From: Ktedonosporobacter rubrisoli | GTDB lineage: Bacteria; Chloroflexota; Ktedonobacteria; Ktedonobacterales; Ktedonobacteraceae | DNA length: 64,000 nucleotides | Reading direction: 5' to 3' | Assembly: GCF_004208415.1 (NCBI RefSeq) | Contig: NZ_CP035758.1 | Coordinates: forward strand, 8,618,001 to 8,682,000 | Part shown: positions 16,551 through 26,500 of the stretch, piece by piece | Layout of the letters: every line of letters begins with the position of its first letter | Position numbering within the stretch: position 1 is the stretch's first letter | Program-made: the position numbers and the translations under genes | The notes under the pieces: generated by a model | The model's database searches: none | Told to the model about the DNA's origin: nothing | The model's input: only the letters and a program-made list of their open reading frames with translations

Positions 16551-17447
16551 TTAGCCCTTTTGTGCGGAAATTTCGTAGTAGCCATGGGTGGCTCTGGTAC
16601 GAAAGCCGCACGACGTGTAGAGACTGATCGCTGGCGTGTTGGTAGTATCGACATCCAGCATAATAGTCTTCTGGCTGCTGGCGCGAACCGTGCGAATGAT
16701 CTCTTCCATCATCTGACGCCCATAGCCACGTCCACGATAATCGGGCACAACACCAACGCTATAGATGCCGAACTCTCCATCGGCGTCATCGAGCCGCAGA
16801 CAGCCTACCGGCTCCTCGCAGCCTACCGACTCCTCCCCGAACGTAGCTATATAGTAACGTTGGTGGGGATTCTTGAAGCGTTGTTCGAGCCGTTTGCGAA
16901 AAATCGTTTCGTCCTGCCCAAAGCTACGGCTGAGAATTGTCGCGATCACATCGAGATCATCAAACTCGGCAGGCTTGAAGGTGAGTCGATCGTCAAAGGT
17001 AGAGCTTTCTCGAAAATGCTCCAGCTGCATCTCGTGCTCGGCAAAGGAAAGCGTAGCCCCCAGCTGCGCAAGCATAGCCTGGCCCGAGCCAGAGCCCTCT
17101 TCGCAGACAAGGATAAACCTTTTGGCATCTGCATGCTCCTCGCGCGCTTTGCGCAAGAGCGCCTGAAAAATGCCCCGGCGGCGGTAATCAGGATGAACCA
17201 TGCCTGCTAGCTCGTACTCGCCACTGAAGTCGTCGTACAGGTGCACATAGCCAACGAGCTTATCATCTGCATAGTAGAGAAAATCGTTGTTGGCCGCGTT
17301 GACCTGTTGTCGAAGCTCGTCCCAGCTCCAGCGCATACGAAGATTTTCATAGCGCTTGCAGAGCTCAGCTAGCTGCTGAATAGCAGTGAGCTCGCTAGCA
17401 GACAAGGTTGTGCGGGCCACGAGGGTATGGCCATCGTTTTGAGGCAT
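16551..17447 (-). CDS. Tandem GNAT N-acetyltransferase
   Basis: A 298-residue protein with two GNAT folds, as in mycothiol synthase MshD and related double acetyltransferases. The N-terminal domain has VHPDYRRRGIFQALLRKAREEH (about 83-104), with the R/Q-x-x-G-x-G/A acetyl-CoA motif as RRRGIF. The C-terminal domain has GVVPDYRGRGYGRQMMEEI (about 232-250) and the terminal strand-helix TTNTPAISLYTSCGFRTR. The second pyrophosphate motif (RGRGYG) is closer to consensus, so the second domain is probably the active one and the first may bind substrate. An acceptor cannot be named. The gene follows the mutase gene by 30 bases and probably shares its transcript. Confidence 0.88.
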   Translation of the reverse strand: MPQNDGHTLVARTTLSASELTAIQQLAELCKRYENLRMRWSWDELRQQVNAANNDFLYYADDKLVGYVHLYDDFSGEYELAGMVHPDYRRRGIFQALLRKAREEHADAKRFILVCEEGSGSGQAMLAQLGATLSFAEHEMQLEHFRESSTFDDRLTFKPAEFDDLDVIATILSRSFGQDETIFRKRLEQRFKNPHQRYYIATFGEESVGCEEPVGCLRLDDADGEFGIYSVGVVPDYRGRGYGRQMMEEIIRTVRASSQKTIMLDVDTTNTPAISLYTSCGFRTRATHGYYEISAQKG

Positions 17448-17477
17448 GCTTATCCTTTCAATACCTTACAGTAGCGG

Positions 17478-19208
17478 CTAAAAGACAGCTGGTTCCATAT
17501 AATCGCCAAAGACTGAGCGGAAGACGTCCATGACCTCGCTTAATGTGGCATAAGCCCTTACCGCCTCGATGAGCGCAGGCATTGTATTTTCCGTGCCCTC
17601 AGCCGCGCGTCGTAGATTATCCAACGCATGTCGAACTGCCGAGGCATCGCGCTCCTCGCGTACCCGCTTGAGCCGGGCCAGATGTGCACGCTCGCCGGCA
17701 TAGTCCACGTAGAGCGTGGGAACCTTGATCTGCTCATCCATGAGATAGTCATTGACGCCCACAATGGTACGCTTGTGTTGATCTATCTCCTGCTGATAGC
17801 GGTAGGCCGATTCGGCAATCTCGCGCTGGAAGAAGCCGTTCTGAATGCAGGCCAGCACTCCACCAAGCTCGTCAATGCGCTTGATGTACTCCATAGCCGC
17901 GTGCTCTGTCTCATCTGTCAGGCCTTCCACGAAGTAGGAGCCACCCAGCGGATCGACAGTATTGACGACGCCACTTTCGCTGGCGATGATCTGTTGCGTG
18001 CGCAGGGCGATCAGGGCCGCCTTTTCGGTAGGTAGGGCCAGGGCCTCGTCAAGCGAATTGGTATGGAGGGAATTGGTGCCGCCCAGGACAGCCGCCAACG
18101 CTTGAACAGCCGTGCGTACGACATTATTCTCGGGTTGCTGGGCAGTTAAGGAGACGCCAGCAGTCTGAGCATGGCAGCGCATCATCCAGGAACGCGGATC
18201 TTTGGCTCCATAGCGCTCGCGCATCAGCCTGGCCCACAGGCGCCGTCCGGCCCGGAACTTCGCAATCTCTTCAAAGAAATCGTTGTGCACGTCGAAGAAG
18301 AAGGAGAGGCGTGGCGCAAACTCATCGATCTTCAGCCCACGCTCTAAGGCTGCATCTACGTAGGCAAGCCCATCGGCAATGGTAAAGGCCAGCTCCTGCA
18401 CCGCTGTCGCCCCGGCCTCACGAATATGATAGCCGCTGATACTTATCGTATTCCAGCGCGGCATGTAGCGCGTGCCAAACTCGATAGTATCTACAACAAG
18501 GCGTAGAGAAGGCTCGGGTGGGAAAAGGAACTCCTTCTGAGCGATGTATTCCTTGAGAATATCGTTCTGCAGTGTTCCGCCCAGGCTTGCCATTGGGAAG
18601 CCGCGTTTTTCCGCATTGACTATATACATGGCCCAGATAGCCGAGGCCGGACTATTAATAGTCATCGAGGTGGTAATCTTATCGAGAGGTAGATCGGCGA
18701 ATAGTACCTCCATGTCAGCCAGCGAAGAGACTGCCACCCCGCACTTGCCGAACTCGCCAGCGGCTAGCGGATGATCGGTATCGTATCCGTAGAGTGTAGC
18801 CATGTCGAAGGCAGTTGAAAGTCCTGTCTGCCCCTGTTTAAGGAGATATTTGAAGCGCGCGTTTGTATCCTCGGCGGTCCCAAAACCAGCGAACATACGC
18901 ATGGTCCAGGGCTTAGCGCGATACATCGTGGGCTGGACGCCACGCGTATAGGGATATTCGCCCGGCAGGCCCAGATCGCGCGTGTAGTCAAGGTTGGCGT
19001 TGTCCTGGGGCATATAGACCCGCTCGATAGGCACGCTTGAGGTTGTAAACAGATTATCGCGCTCAGGCACGCGCTGTGAAGATTTTTTTACGCTGGTTTC
19101 TTCCCAGTGTGTGCGCTTGACCGTAAGACGTTCAAGTTCGGTTTTATCGAAAAGGGTGCCTTGTTCGACAACAGGCTGCTTTGGCTCTGTCGATTTTTGT
19201 TCAAGCAT
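17478..19208 (-). CDS. Acyl-CoA mutase large subunit (methylmalonyl/isobutyryl-CoA mutase family)
   Basis: A 576-residue adenosylcobalamin mutase catalytic subunit with the (beta/alpha)8 barrel only; the B12-binding domain (DxHxxG) is absent and must come from a separate small subunit not in this window. Landmarks: TRGVQPTMYRAKPWTMRMFAG, FGTAEDTN, GLSTAFDMATLYGYD, TLQNDILKEYIAQ, AVLGGTNSLHTNSLDEA. The Tyr matching Tyr89 of P. shermanii MCM is kept (Y96), but the position of Arg207, which binds the substrate carboxylate, is Gln (Q224 in YIAQKEF), as in isobutyryl-CoA-type mutases. The start at ATG 19208 has a GGGAGGAG SD 12 bases away; the frame extends to a TTG at 19244. A thiolase lies about 900 bases upstream. 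The exact substrate is uncertain. Confidence 0.88.
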   Translation of the reverse strand: MLEQKSTEPKQPVVEQGTLFDKTELERLTVKRTHWEETSVKKSSQRVPERDNLFTTSSVPIERVYMPQDNANLDYTRDLGLPGEYPYTRGVQPTMYRAKPWTMRMFAGFGTAEDTNARFKYLLKQGQTGLSTAFDMATLYGYDTDHPLAAGEFGKCGVAVSSLADMEVLFADLPLDKITTSMTINSPASAIWAMYIVNAEKRGFPMASLGGTLQNDILKEYIAQKEFLFPPEPSLRLVVDTIEFGTRYMPRWNTISISGYHIREAGATAVQELAFTIADGLAYVDAALERGLKIDEFAPRLSFFFDVHNDFFEEIAKFRAGRRLWARLMRERYGAKDPRSWMMRCHAQTAGVSLTAQQPENNVVRTAVQALAAVLGGTNSLHTNSLDEALALPTEKAALIALRTQQIIASESGVVNTVDPLGGSYFVEGLTDETEHAAMEYIKRIDELGGVLACIQNGFFQREIAESAYRYQQEIDQHKRTIVGVNDYLMDEQIKVPTLYVDYAGERAHLARLKRVREERDASAVRHALDNLRRAAEGTENTMPALIEAVRAYATLSEVMDVFRSVFGDYMEPAVF

Positions 19209-19443
19209 CTTGAAGAGATTCTCCTCCCGTGGATTGCAAGGCAAGAAGTGCTGGCTTCTCCGCTGTTACTGATAGAATACAGCTATGTCGTATTGTACCA
19301 TACGCAAGAACGCCAGGCGCGGAAAACCTGAAAATGCAGGGTCAAGGCTCAGGCGAGCTGCAGTAGCTTTGATGGGAGGCTAAAGCCAGTTCGTCCGAGC
19401 GCGTTGTGGGTCGATGCTAATGCTTATGGAGCTCAAGGTATGC

Positions 19444-20103
19444 TCAGGCTTTGCGCACAATGAAATGGTGGTAATTGTCTCCTTCCCCTTCCTCCAACCG
19501 CACAAATTGTGTCTCATGGAGCCATATCCTGACACGCTCCAGCGAAGGGTAGTAGTGATAGTCATCCTGCTGAGCATATTCGCCTTTGACGATCGGCAGC
19601 CCCTGTTTAAGGCCTGTGGTAAAGGCCTGAGAGATTTCTTGTGGGTCGATAATCTCTACAGTGAAATAGCAATAGCCACCAGGTTTTAAAGCGCGTCGAA
19701 AGTTCTGCAGGACGAGCGGCCAGTCTTCGGGGAAGACATTCTCCATAGCGTCGATGCAGATGATTCCGTCAAAGGCTTCTACATAGGGGAGCTCTTGTAG
19801 GCCCAGCTTCTCTATATGAACAGAGGGATATTTTGCCTGCGCCTGCAAAAGCATTGGCTCTGATTGGTCTATCCCAACCACGGGATGGCCGCTGCTCATA
19901 AGCAACGGCCAGTATTTGCCGGTACCGCAAGCCGCATCAAGGATCATGCACTCGTGCGGGCAGAGCTCAAGAAAGCGTTCCAGAAATGAGCGATGTGAGC
20001 GATTGATCTGCCCCCAATGCTTATCATAATCCTTAACAAAAATGGTATCTATAAGCATCTTGCACAGACGGCGCTTTTCATTTAGCCAGACTAATCTGTC
20101 CAC
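19444..20103 (-). CDS. Class I SAM-dependent methyltransferase
   Basis: A 219-residue Rossmann methyltransferase. Motif I is MILDAACGTGKYWPLL (about 54-69), followed by the acidic end of strand 2 (VVGIDQSE), motif II FDGIICIDAMENV and post-motif LKPGGYCYFTVE. This pattern matches small-molecule methyltransferases of the Methyltransf_11/25 kind; no substrate-specific region is recognisable. The called start is a GTG at 20103 with an AAAGGG SD 10 bases away; an internal ATG at 20058 has no SD. It is 27 bases after the thiolase stop and is probably co-transcribed with it. Confidence 0.85.
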   Translation of the reverse strand: MDRLVWLNEKRRLCKMLIDTIFVKDYDKHWGQINRSHRSFLERFLELCPHECMILDAACGTGKYWPLLMSSGHPVVGIDQSEPMLLQAQAKYPSVHIEKLGLQELPYVEAFDGIICIDAMENVFPEDWPLVLQNFRRALKPGGYCYFTVEIIDPQEISQAFTTGLKQGLPIVKGEYAQQDDYHYYPSLERVRIWLHETQFVRLEEGEGDNYHHFIVRKA

Positions 20104-20130
20104 GCGTAACGAGCCCTTTCAAGTCCTGGA

Positions 20131-21312
20131 TCAGACCTCAACTGACATAGCGACGGCGCCGCCTCCGCCCAGGCATAGCGTGGCAAGGCCACGGCCGCCT
20201 CCGCGCCTGCGCAGCTCATGAATCAAAGTGATCAGCACACGTGAGCCGCTGGAGCCGATGGGATGACCCAGAGCGATAGCGCCGCCGTTGACATTGACGC
20301 GCGACCAATCCCAGTCAAGCTCTTTGCCGTTGGCTAGAGTCTGGGCCGCAAAAGCTTCGTTCACCTCGATCAAATCGAAGTCGCTGATCTTCAGGCCTGT
20401 GCGCTCTAGCAGGCGATTGACTGCACGCGTTGGGGCCGCAAAGATATAGCGTGGGGTGATGGCGGCCGAGGCATAGCCAGTAATGCGCGCAAGGACCGCC
20501 AGGCCATGGGCTCTGGCAAACTCCTGATCTACCACGACCGTCGCTGAGGCGCCATCGCTAAGGCCAGGGGCGTTACCTGCCGTGACAGTTCCCTCTTTTT
20601 GGAAGGCTGGTTTGAGCTTCTTGAGGGCCTCAAGCGAGGTCTCTGCACGAATTGGCTCATCGCTCTCGACGAGCAGCGTGCCCTTTTTCTGCGGCACCTC
20701 GATAGGCACAATTTCTTCCTTGAAGCGTCCAGCCGCAGTGGCCGCAGCAGCGCGTTGGTGGCTCTGCAGCGAGAACTGATCCTGCTCATCGCGGGTAACA
20801 CAGAATTTTTCCGCGATGACTTCAGCCTCGTTTCCCATATGGATATCTTCAAACGCGCACCAGAGGCCGTCGTGCACCACACTATCGATGATCTTGCCGT
20901 CGCCCATACGATAGCCGGTGCGGGCCTTGGGCAAGAGATAGGGGGCATTGCTCATGCTTTCCATCCCGCCGGCCACGAAGGCCTGAGCATCGCCAGCGCG
21001 AATGGCCTGGGCGGCAAGCATAACAGCCTTTAAACCGGAGCCACAAACTTTATTGACTGTGAAGGCCGGAATATCGACCGAGAGGCCAGCCTGTACAGCC
21101 GCCTGACGGCCAGGAGCCTGGCCAATGCCTGCCGTGACAACGTTGCCCATGATCACTTCATCTATCGCCTCGGGCTCGATGCCAGAACGGCGTACGGCTT
21201 CCTTTATTGCTATTGCACCCAGTTGAGGGGCAGTGAAACTGGCGAGATTGCCAAGAAATTTTCCTGTTGGTGTACGAGCTGCGCCAACGAGAACAGGGAT
21301 ACGCTCTGCCAT
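20131..21312 (-). CDS. Acetyl-CoA C-acetyltransferase (thiolase)
   Basis: A 393-residue thiolase of normal length that makes acetoacetyl-CoA from two acetyl-CoA, or the reverse. All catalytic residues are visible: nucleophile C90 in NKVCGSGLK, H350 in GHPIGSSG and C380 in CLGGGGAV, plus the NEAFAAQ strand-loop. The best start is ATG 21312, with an AAAGGAG SD 9 bases upstream; the open frame runs on to 21408. Followed by a methyltransferase and, further on, an acyl-CoA mutase, it may serve acyl-CoA catabolism, propionate or branched-chain metabolism, or PHB-like synthesis. A biosynthetic versus degradative role cannot be told from the sequence. Confidence 0.95.
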   Translation of the reverse strand: MAERIPVLVGAARTPTGKFLGNLASFTAPQLGAIAIKEAVRRSGIEPEAIDEVIMGNVVTAGIGQAPGRQAAVQAGLSVDIPAFTVNKVCGSGLKAVMLAAQAIRAGDAQAFVAGGMESMSNAPYLLPKARTGYRMGDGKIIDSVVHDGLWCAFEDIHMGNEAEVIAEKFCVTRDEQDQFSLQSHQRAAAATAAGRFKEEIVPIEVPQKKGTLLVESDEPIRAETSLEALKKLKPAFQKEGTVTAGNAPGLSDGASATVVVDQEFARAHGLAVLARITGYASAAITPRYIFAAPTRAVNRLLERTGLKISDFDLIEVNEAFAAQTLANGKELDWDWSRVNVNGGAIALGHPIGSSGSRVLITLIHELRRRGGGRGLATLCLGGGGAVAMSVEV

Positions 21313-21409
21313 AGGTATATGCTCCTTTGTACTCCCACGACGATGTGGCTTACGAATACGAGAGACGGGTTTTTTAGTATTGTATCCCTTGAGTGAAGAT
21401 AGGGTCAAA

Positions 21410-22378
21410 TCAGGGCTTTGCTGGCAGCTTGCCCATCGTATAGTTTGCTGGCACCTTCATATCCCATGTCGCATCTGGCACTTGCGAGGAGGGCATGAGG
21501 TTGACTGTATCGTACATTGGCTTGCCAGAGCCTTCCAGTACATTTACCGGCTGATATTGCTTATTCAGGAGCAGGACAAGGCCATTCTCGACGCGAATAC
21601 GGTAAACCTCCTGATTCTGAAAGTTAGCAGTGCCCAGATAGACTGCCCGTTTGGACTGCAGATCGCTGCGCAAATCCTGCAGGTTGAACATCGAATCGTC
21701 GGGGCTCCAGGCCTGAGCATCCCATTGAGCCACATGATGCATCTTATCCATCCCCAGGGCCTCATGCGGGTTGGCGACAAGAACGACGTCAAGATCATTG
21801 TCCATCTTGGTCTCGACATGCATGTTTCCTGTGGCAAGTTCATGGTAGCTGTTAATATGCATAGCCTTGCCGTCTGAGCTCATTTTGGTCTGCGTATAAT
21901 GGAGCACGTAGCCGGACCAGGAAAGTTTGGCAGGCAGGGCAAAGGCTTGTTGGCCTCCACCGGGAAAAATACCCCCGAACGGTAGTCCCAGCGGACCCGA
22001 GAACAGGCTCAGCAGGGCAAAGAGCAGCACAGCAGCAGCTACCAGGCCCGCCAGAGGGAAGGCAATGCGCTTGCCTGCAGGGCTGGCTCGCCTGGACCTC
22101 TGCGGTCTACCACTACGTGCCTTGATAGCCTCCATCACAGCCCTGTCAACATGCGCTGAGGGGCTACTTGTTTCGATACTGGCTACCATGCGGGTTATCT
22201 TGCGCATTTGCGCATATTCTCTGGCACAATCTGTACAGAGCTCGACATGCTCATTTGCCGCTTGCTTCTGTTCGGGGGAGAGATCTTCCCAGACGGCCAG
22301 GTAGATACGCACGTTGGCACAAACCTCAGCTCCCAGCGTTCCTTTGGGTGGCAGAGGCGGTAAATCGGTGTTGTTCAT
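21410..22378 (-). CDS. Membrane anti-sigma factor with zinc-finger domain
   Basis: A 322-residue single-pass membrane protein. The cytoplasmic part has the ZAS-type pattern C20 ... H44-x3-C48-x2-C51 that binds the partner sigma factor. A basic stretch (RPQRSRRASPAGKR) precedes the membrane helix at about 107-127. The outer domain (about 140-322) resembles MucB/LolA-like extracytoplasmic folds found on anti-sigma factors (repeated beta segments such as YVLHYTQTK, MHVETKMDND, VYRIRVENG), probably sensing lipid or envelope stress; this fold call is inference. Its ATG overlaps the sigma factor stop by four bases (ATGA), a sign of translational coupling and equal production. Confidence 0.88.
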   Translation of the reverse strand: MNNTDLPPLPPKGTLGAEVCANVRIYLAVWEDLSPEQKQAANEHVELCTDCAREYAQMRKITRMVASIETSSPSAHVDRAVMEAIKARSGRPQRSRRASPAGKRIAFPLAGLVAAAVLLFALLSLFSGPLGLPFGGIFPGGGQQAFALPAKLSWSGYVLHYTQTKMSSDGKAMHINSYHELATGNMHVETKMDNDLDVVLVANPHEALGMDKMHHVAQWDAQAWSPDDSMFNLQDLRSDLQSKRAVYLGTANFQNQEVYRIRVENGLVLLLNKQYQPVNVLEGSGKPMYDTVNLMPSSQVPDATWDMKVPANYTMGKLPAKP

Positions 22379-23094
22379 GTCTGCTTACCTCTTTTTCCAA
22401 CACCTTCTTTACTGAGCCGCTGATATTGTTCGGCGAACATTTTTTTTGCCCGTGAGATACGGGTCGCAGCGGCATTCGGCGAGATTCCAACGATCTCCGC
22501 TATTTCTTGATAGGGGACGCCCTGAGCCGCGCTGAGCACAAGCGTGACTGCGTACTCCTCTGGCATGTTGGCAAGAGTGAGACGAATAAGCTCGCGCTCG
22601 GCGATTTCGGGAATACCTCCGCTATCGGAAAGAAAGTACGCTGCATCTTCGGCAGCCATAGCATCTTGCTCATCATTACGCGTGCGGGGAGCTAATGGCC
22701 ACCAGGAAATACGCTTGCGCCTTCGCAATGCATCAATACAGAGATTTGAGGCAATACGATAGAGCCAGGAAGAAAGACGATCCCGTTCATAGAGCCCGTT
22801 CCAGGCCGTGCAGGCGCGCACAAATACTTCCTGGGTCAGGTCATCGGCATCTTCCTGGTTGCCCAACAGACGATAAATGTAGGTGTGGATCGGCCGTTTA
22901 AACTGTTCGTAGATCCTACTCAGCGTAACCTCGTCTGCCGTTGTTGTATTTCCTCCCCGAGACTTTTTTATAGGTTTCTCTACAGGCATGCTGGCAGATA
23001 CTTCCTCTGATGGATGAGAAGAGACAAGAAATGTTTCTACTGGTCGTGCTTGTAGTATACCAGGAATGGTTACTGAATAGAACATGCCAGCCAT
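22375..23094 (-). CDS. ECF sigma factor (RpoE-like)
   Basis: A 239-residue sigma-70 family factor with regions 2 and 4 only. Region 2 includes YRLLGNQEDADDLTQEVFVRA (about 79-99) and SSWLYRIASNLCIDALRRRKR (about 108-128); region 4 has MPEEYAVTLVLSAAQGVPYQEIAEIVGISPNAAATRISRAKK (about 178-219, the -35-binding helix-turn-helix). The N-terminal 55 residues are low complexity; alternative starts exist at 23085 and 22989. It should direct RNA polymerase to a small stress regulon and be held inactive by the adjacent anti-sigma. Its own promoter looks vegetative. Confidence 0.93.
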   Translation of the reverse strand: MAGMFYSVTIPGILQARPVETFLVSSHPSEEVSASMPVEKPIKKSRGGNTTTADEVTLSRIYEQFKRPIHTYIYRLLGNQEDADDLTQEVFVRACTAWNGLYERDRLSSWLYRIASNLCIDALRRRKRISWWPLAPRTRNDEQDAMAAEDAAYFLSDSGGIPEIAERELIRLTLANMPEEYAVTLVLSAAQGVPYQEIAEIVGISPNAAATRISRAKKMFAEQYQRLSKEGVGKRGKQT

Positions 23095-23121
23095 GACTCC
23101 ACCAAAATGTCTAGATACACA

Positions 23122-23151
23122 ATCATATCCTCTATCACGTTAATCGTTCAA
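23122..23151 (-). promoter_or_regulatory. Sigma-70-like promoter of the sigma/anti-sigma operon
   Basis: TTGAAC (plus 23146-23151), 18-base spacer, TATGAT (plus 23122-23127) on the minus strand, about 28 bases before the sigma ATG. Confidence 0.6.
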
Positions 23152-23545
23152 ATCATTTACAGCGAACTCATTATTTTTTAAATCGCGTGAAAAATGTTAC
23201 ACTATAGAAAAGATGCATTATGCGTATATGCTTAATGGCTGAAGCCAGCAGGATGGTCAAGGGCCGCTCTTGACCTGGGGCTTGGGGCTGCACCCCATTT
23301 CTCCCTTTCCCTCCGCCACCGCAGGCGGCCCATTCGTTACACGAGGTCTGGCAAAGCACTAGTACTATCAGCCCATATAGGTTCTCTCTATCAGGTGTAT
23401 CGGGTACTATGGTACGGCATGGGACAATAGTGCATATATAACTGTAAATATGCTGCTTTAGCTGGCACGTCATAACTATTGCTATGCGTAACTAACCAGA
23501 TTATTTTCTCAGCAGTGAGGTCAGGTTGAAAGGGAGGTTATACTT
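23152..23545. other. Divergent intergenic region with clustered GC-rich hairpins
   Basis: This region separates the minus-strand sigma operon from the plus-strand S53 gene. At about 23250-23330 three hairpins follow one another: GGTCAAG/CTTGACC, GGGG/CCCC around CTGCA, and CCGCC/GGCGG. The cluster is more GC-rich than its surroundings and contains no supported open frame. It may be a remnant of an intergenic repeat family or a regulatory RNA. Confidence 0.4.
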
Positions 23546-26500
23546 ATGCCGTTCTGTTCCTGGGGCAGGGCTGGCGATGGGACCAGGAAAAGTCGCCGTT
23601 ACGGTCCCATTGCGGCTATCGTGCTACCACTTCTAGCGCTTACCCTTATTGTAGGGATCGCCACACTGCAATTGTTCCATTTTACCCATGTGCAGGCCAG
23701 CGGACCAAAGGTGATTACGGGGACGCTGACACCACTATTGAGCCATAGCCAGCTGCAGGGCTCCGCCGATCCTACGCAGCGGATCACGCTAGCCCTTGGC
23801 CTGCGGCCCACGAATCCGAGCGCGCTTACGAGCTATGCCCAGGATGTTGTGCATCCTGGCTCAGCCAGGTATCATCATTTCCTTTCGGCGGCCCAGTTTA
23901 CCCAGTTATTTGCACCAAGCGAGACAGATTATGTGGCCCTCAGTCAATATTTCAAGGCAACAGGCTTTAGCGTTACCCATACCTATAATCATCGCCTGCT
24001 GCTAACCGTCAGCGGGACTGTTGCCCAGGCCGAGCAAGACTTTCATATCAACATAAACACTTATAAGGCCCCCGATGGGCATACGTACTATGCCAATATG
24101 GAGGACCCATCCTTGCCGGAGCCCTTTGCCGAGCAGGTGCAGAGCATAAGCGGGCTTAACAATGCTACGCGCTGGCAGCATGTGTCGTCTGCGCGGCGAA
24201 GTGTGGATATGGCCGCGCTGCAATCGACCGCGTGTCCGACACAAGGTGCTGATCACTACACTCCTGACCAAATCGCCAGTGCCTATAATTTGCGCGATTT
24301 CTACCAGGCTGGCATCCAGGGACAGGGGCAGAGCGTCGCGCTCTTTGAACTATCAGACTTTGATTCCGCGGACCTTACGGCTTATGCCGCCTGCTTTGGC
24401 CATAGCCATACTCCCGTCCAGGCCATCACGGTTGGCTCTACTCCTGCGATCTTTGATAGTGGCTCTCTGGAGGCTGAACTTGATGCCGAGCTTGTCTTAA
24501 GCGCTGCCCCCCAGCTTAGTATGCTAAAGATCTATAAAGCTGCCAACAACCCGGCTGGTATTCTTGCCGAATGGGCCCAGATTGTACAGGATGCCGTCCC
24601 GATTGTAAGCGTTAGCTGGGGACAGTGCGAGCAAACTTCTGATCCGGGCATGCTGCAGCAAGAGAATGTGTTGCTCAAAGAGGCAGCCTTGCAGGGACAG
24701 ACTATTCTTGCCGCCTCTGGAGATAGCGGTAGCGCCGGCTGCTACTTTGATAACGATAAGAATCCAACGGCCCTTAGCGCGCTTGACCCGGCAGCCCAGC
24801 CCTTTGTTACCAGCGTTGGTGGTACCTCGCTTACGCTGGCGGGCAATGCCTATGGCCACGAAACAACCTGGAATTCTCCTCCTTCGGCCCTCTCGATCGG
24901 CGGGGCTTCTGGCGGCGGGATCAGCCATTATTGGAGTGCTCCAGATTGGCAGGATGCGCCGGGCGTTAGGAACAAGTATACTACCGGCCAGCCCTGCCAC
25001 GCGCCGGCCGGAGCTATCTGCCGGGAAACGCCAGATGTGGCTCTGCATACGGATATCAGTCGAGGATATATCGTCTATTGTGGACTGATCCAGGCTGGCT
25101 GCAATAAGGGCAATCCCTGGCTCGTCGTAGGGGGAACTTCTGCCGCGACGCCATTGTGGGCAGCTTTTGTTGCCCTGGCAAATACCTTCTCGCTGCGCCA
25201 GGGCGGATTCAACCTTGGCTTTATTAATCCCTTGCTCTATCAGATCGCCAGAGATGGCGCAAAGTACAAGGCCAGCTTTCATGATGTGACGACAGGCAAT
25301 AGTGATTACGGCAGCAAAAATCATGGCCTCTATCCCGCCACCGAGGGCTATGATCTGGCCACAGGACTGGGAAGCTATAATGCCTATGCCCTGGCCAGCA
25401 ACCTTGTCATCCTGGCCCAGCAGAGCACCGGAGCTCGCGTTGCGCCAACAAGCAGTATCTGGTACTTTGCTGGCGGCAGCGTCGGGCAGGGCTTCCAGCA
25501 ATATATTACCTTGCAAAATCCCGATGTGACGCGGGCGGCTTCGGTGGATGTTACCTATCTCTTCCCCAACAAGGATGCCGTGACAGTAAGGCACGTCGTA
25601 GCTAAAAGCTCACGTACCACTGTCGATGTGAATCAGGATTTGCATATAGGCGCGAAAGCGGCTTTACAGCCCGTCTCAGCTATCGTCAAGGTTGATGCGA
25701 ATGGGCCGGGCATTATTGCGGAGCGCCCCATGTATTTCAGTTACCAGGGCGTAAGCAGCGGAACCGATATCATCGGCGCGACAGCGCCAGCCACAACTTA
25801 TTACTTTCCCGTGGCCGATACGCGCCAGGATGAGCAAAGCTACAATACCTACATTACCCTGCTCAATCCCGGCTCGACGCAAAGTGCGACGGCCATTCTC
25901 ACCTACTATACCGGTAGCTGTGGCCTGACCGGTCAACCAGAGTGTCCCACGCAGGTAGTCGTAATCCCGCCTCTTCACCGCGGCACCGGCTCTCCCCTGG
26001 ATCTGCACTTACATCAGCGCGTCGCGGTAAGCATGATCTCGGATCAGCCGCTTGTCGCTGAGCGCACAATGTATCTGAAAGATAGCATCCCCACTGCCGG
26101 CGGAGCAATCAGCGGGGCGGCCAGTACCATAGGAACCACAGAGACCGCGCGCGACTGGCTCTTTGCCGAAGGCTATACGGGCCATAACTTTCAAGAATAT
26201 CTGGTTATCGCCAATTTCTCAGGCAATGCGGCGGCAGCCAGTATAACCTTGCAATATGCTAACGGCCATACGCAGAAAATAGCCGTAACCTTGCCTGCCC
26301 TGGGTCAATACTACTTCGATGTGAACCAGGCCAAGGCCCAGCCGAACGGAACTTGCGATACTACGCCCTGTCAGCCAACTGATACGGTATCCGCCGAGGT
26401 GAGTGCCGATGCCTCGATAGTAGCCGAACGCATGATGTATTTCCGTTATGGGAAACAGGCCTATACAGGCTTTACGGAGACCATTGGTGAGCCAGCGGCG

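Noticed and set aside
23250..23340. CRISPR-like or insertion-sequence end
   Set aside because: The hairpins there are of different sequence, unevenly spaced and without a repeated unit or transposase.
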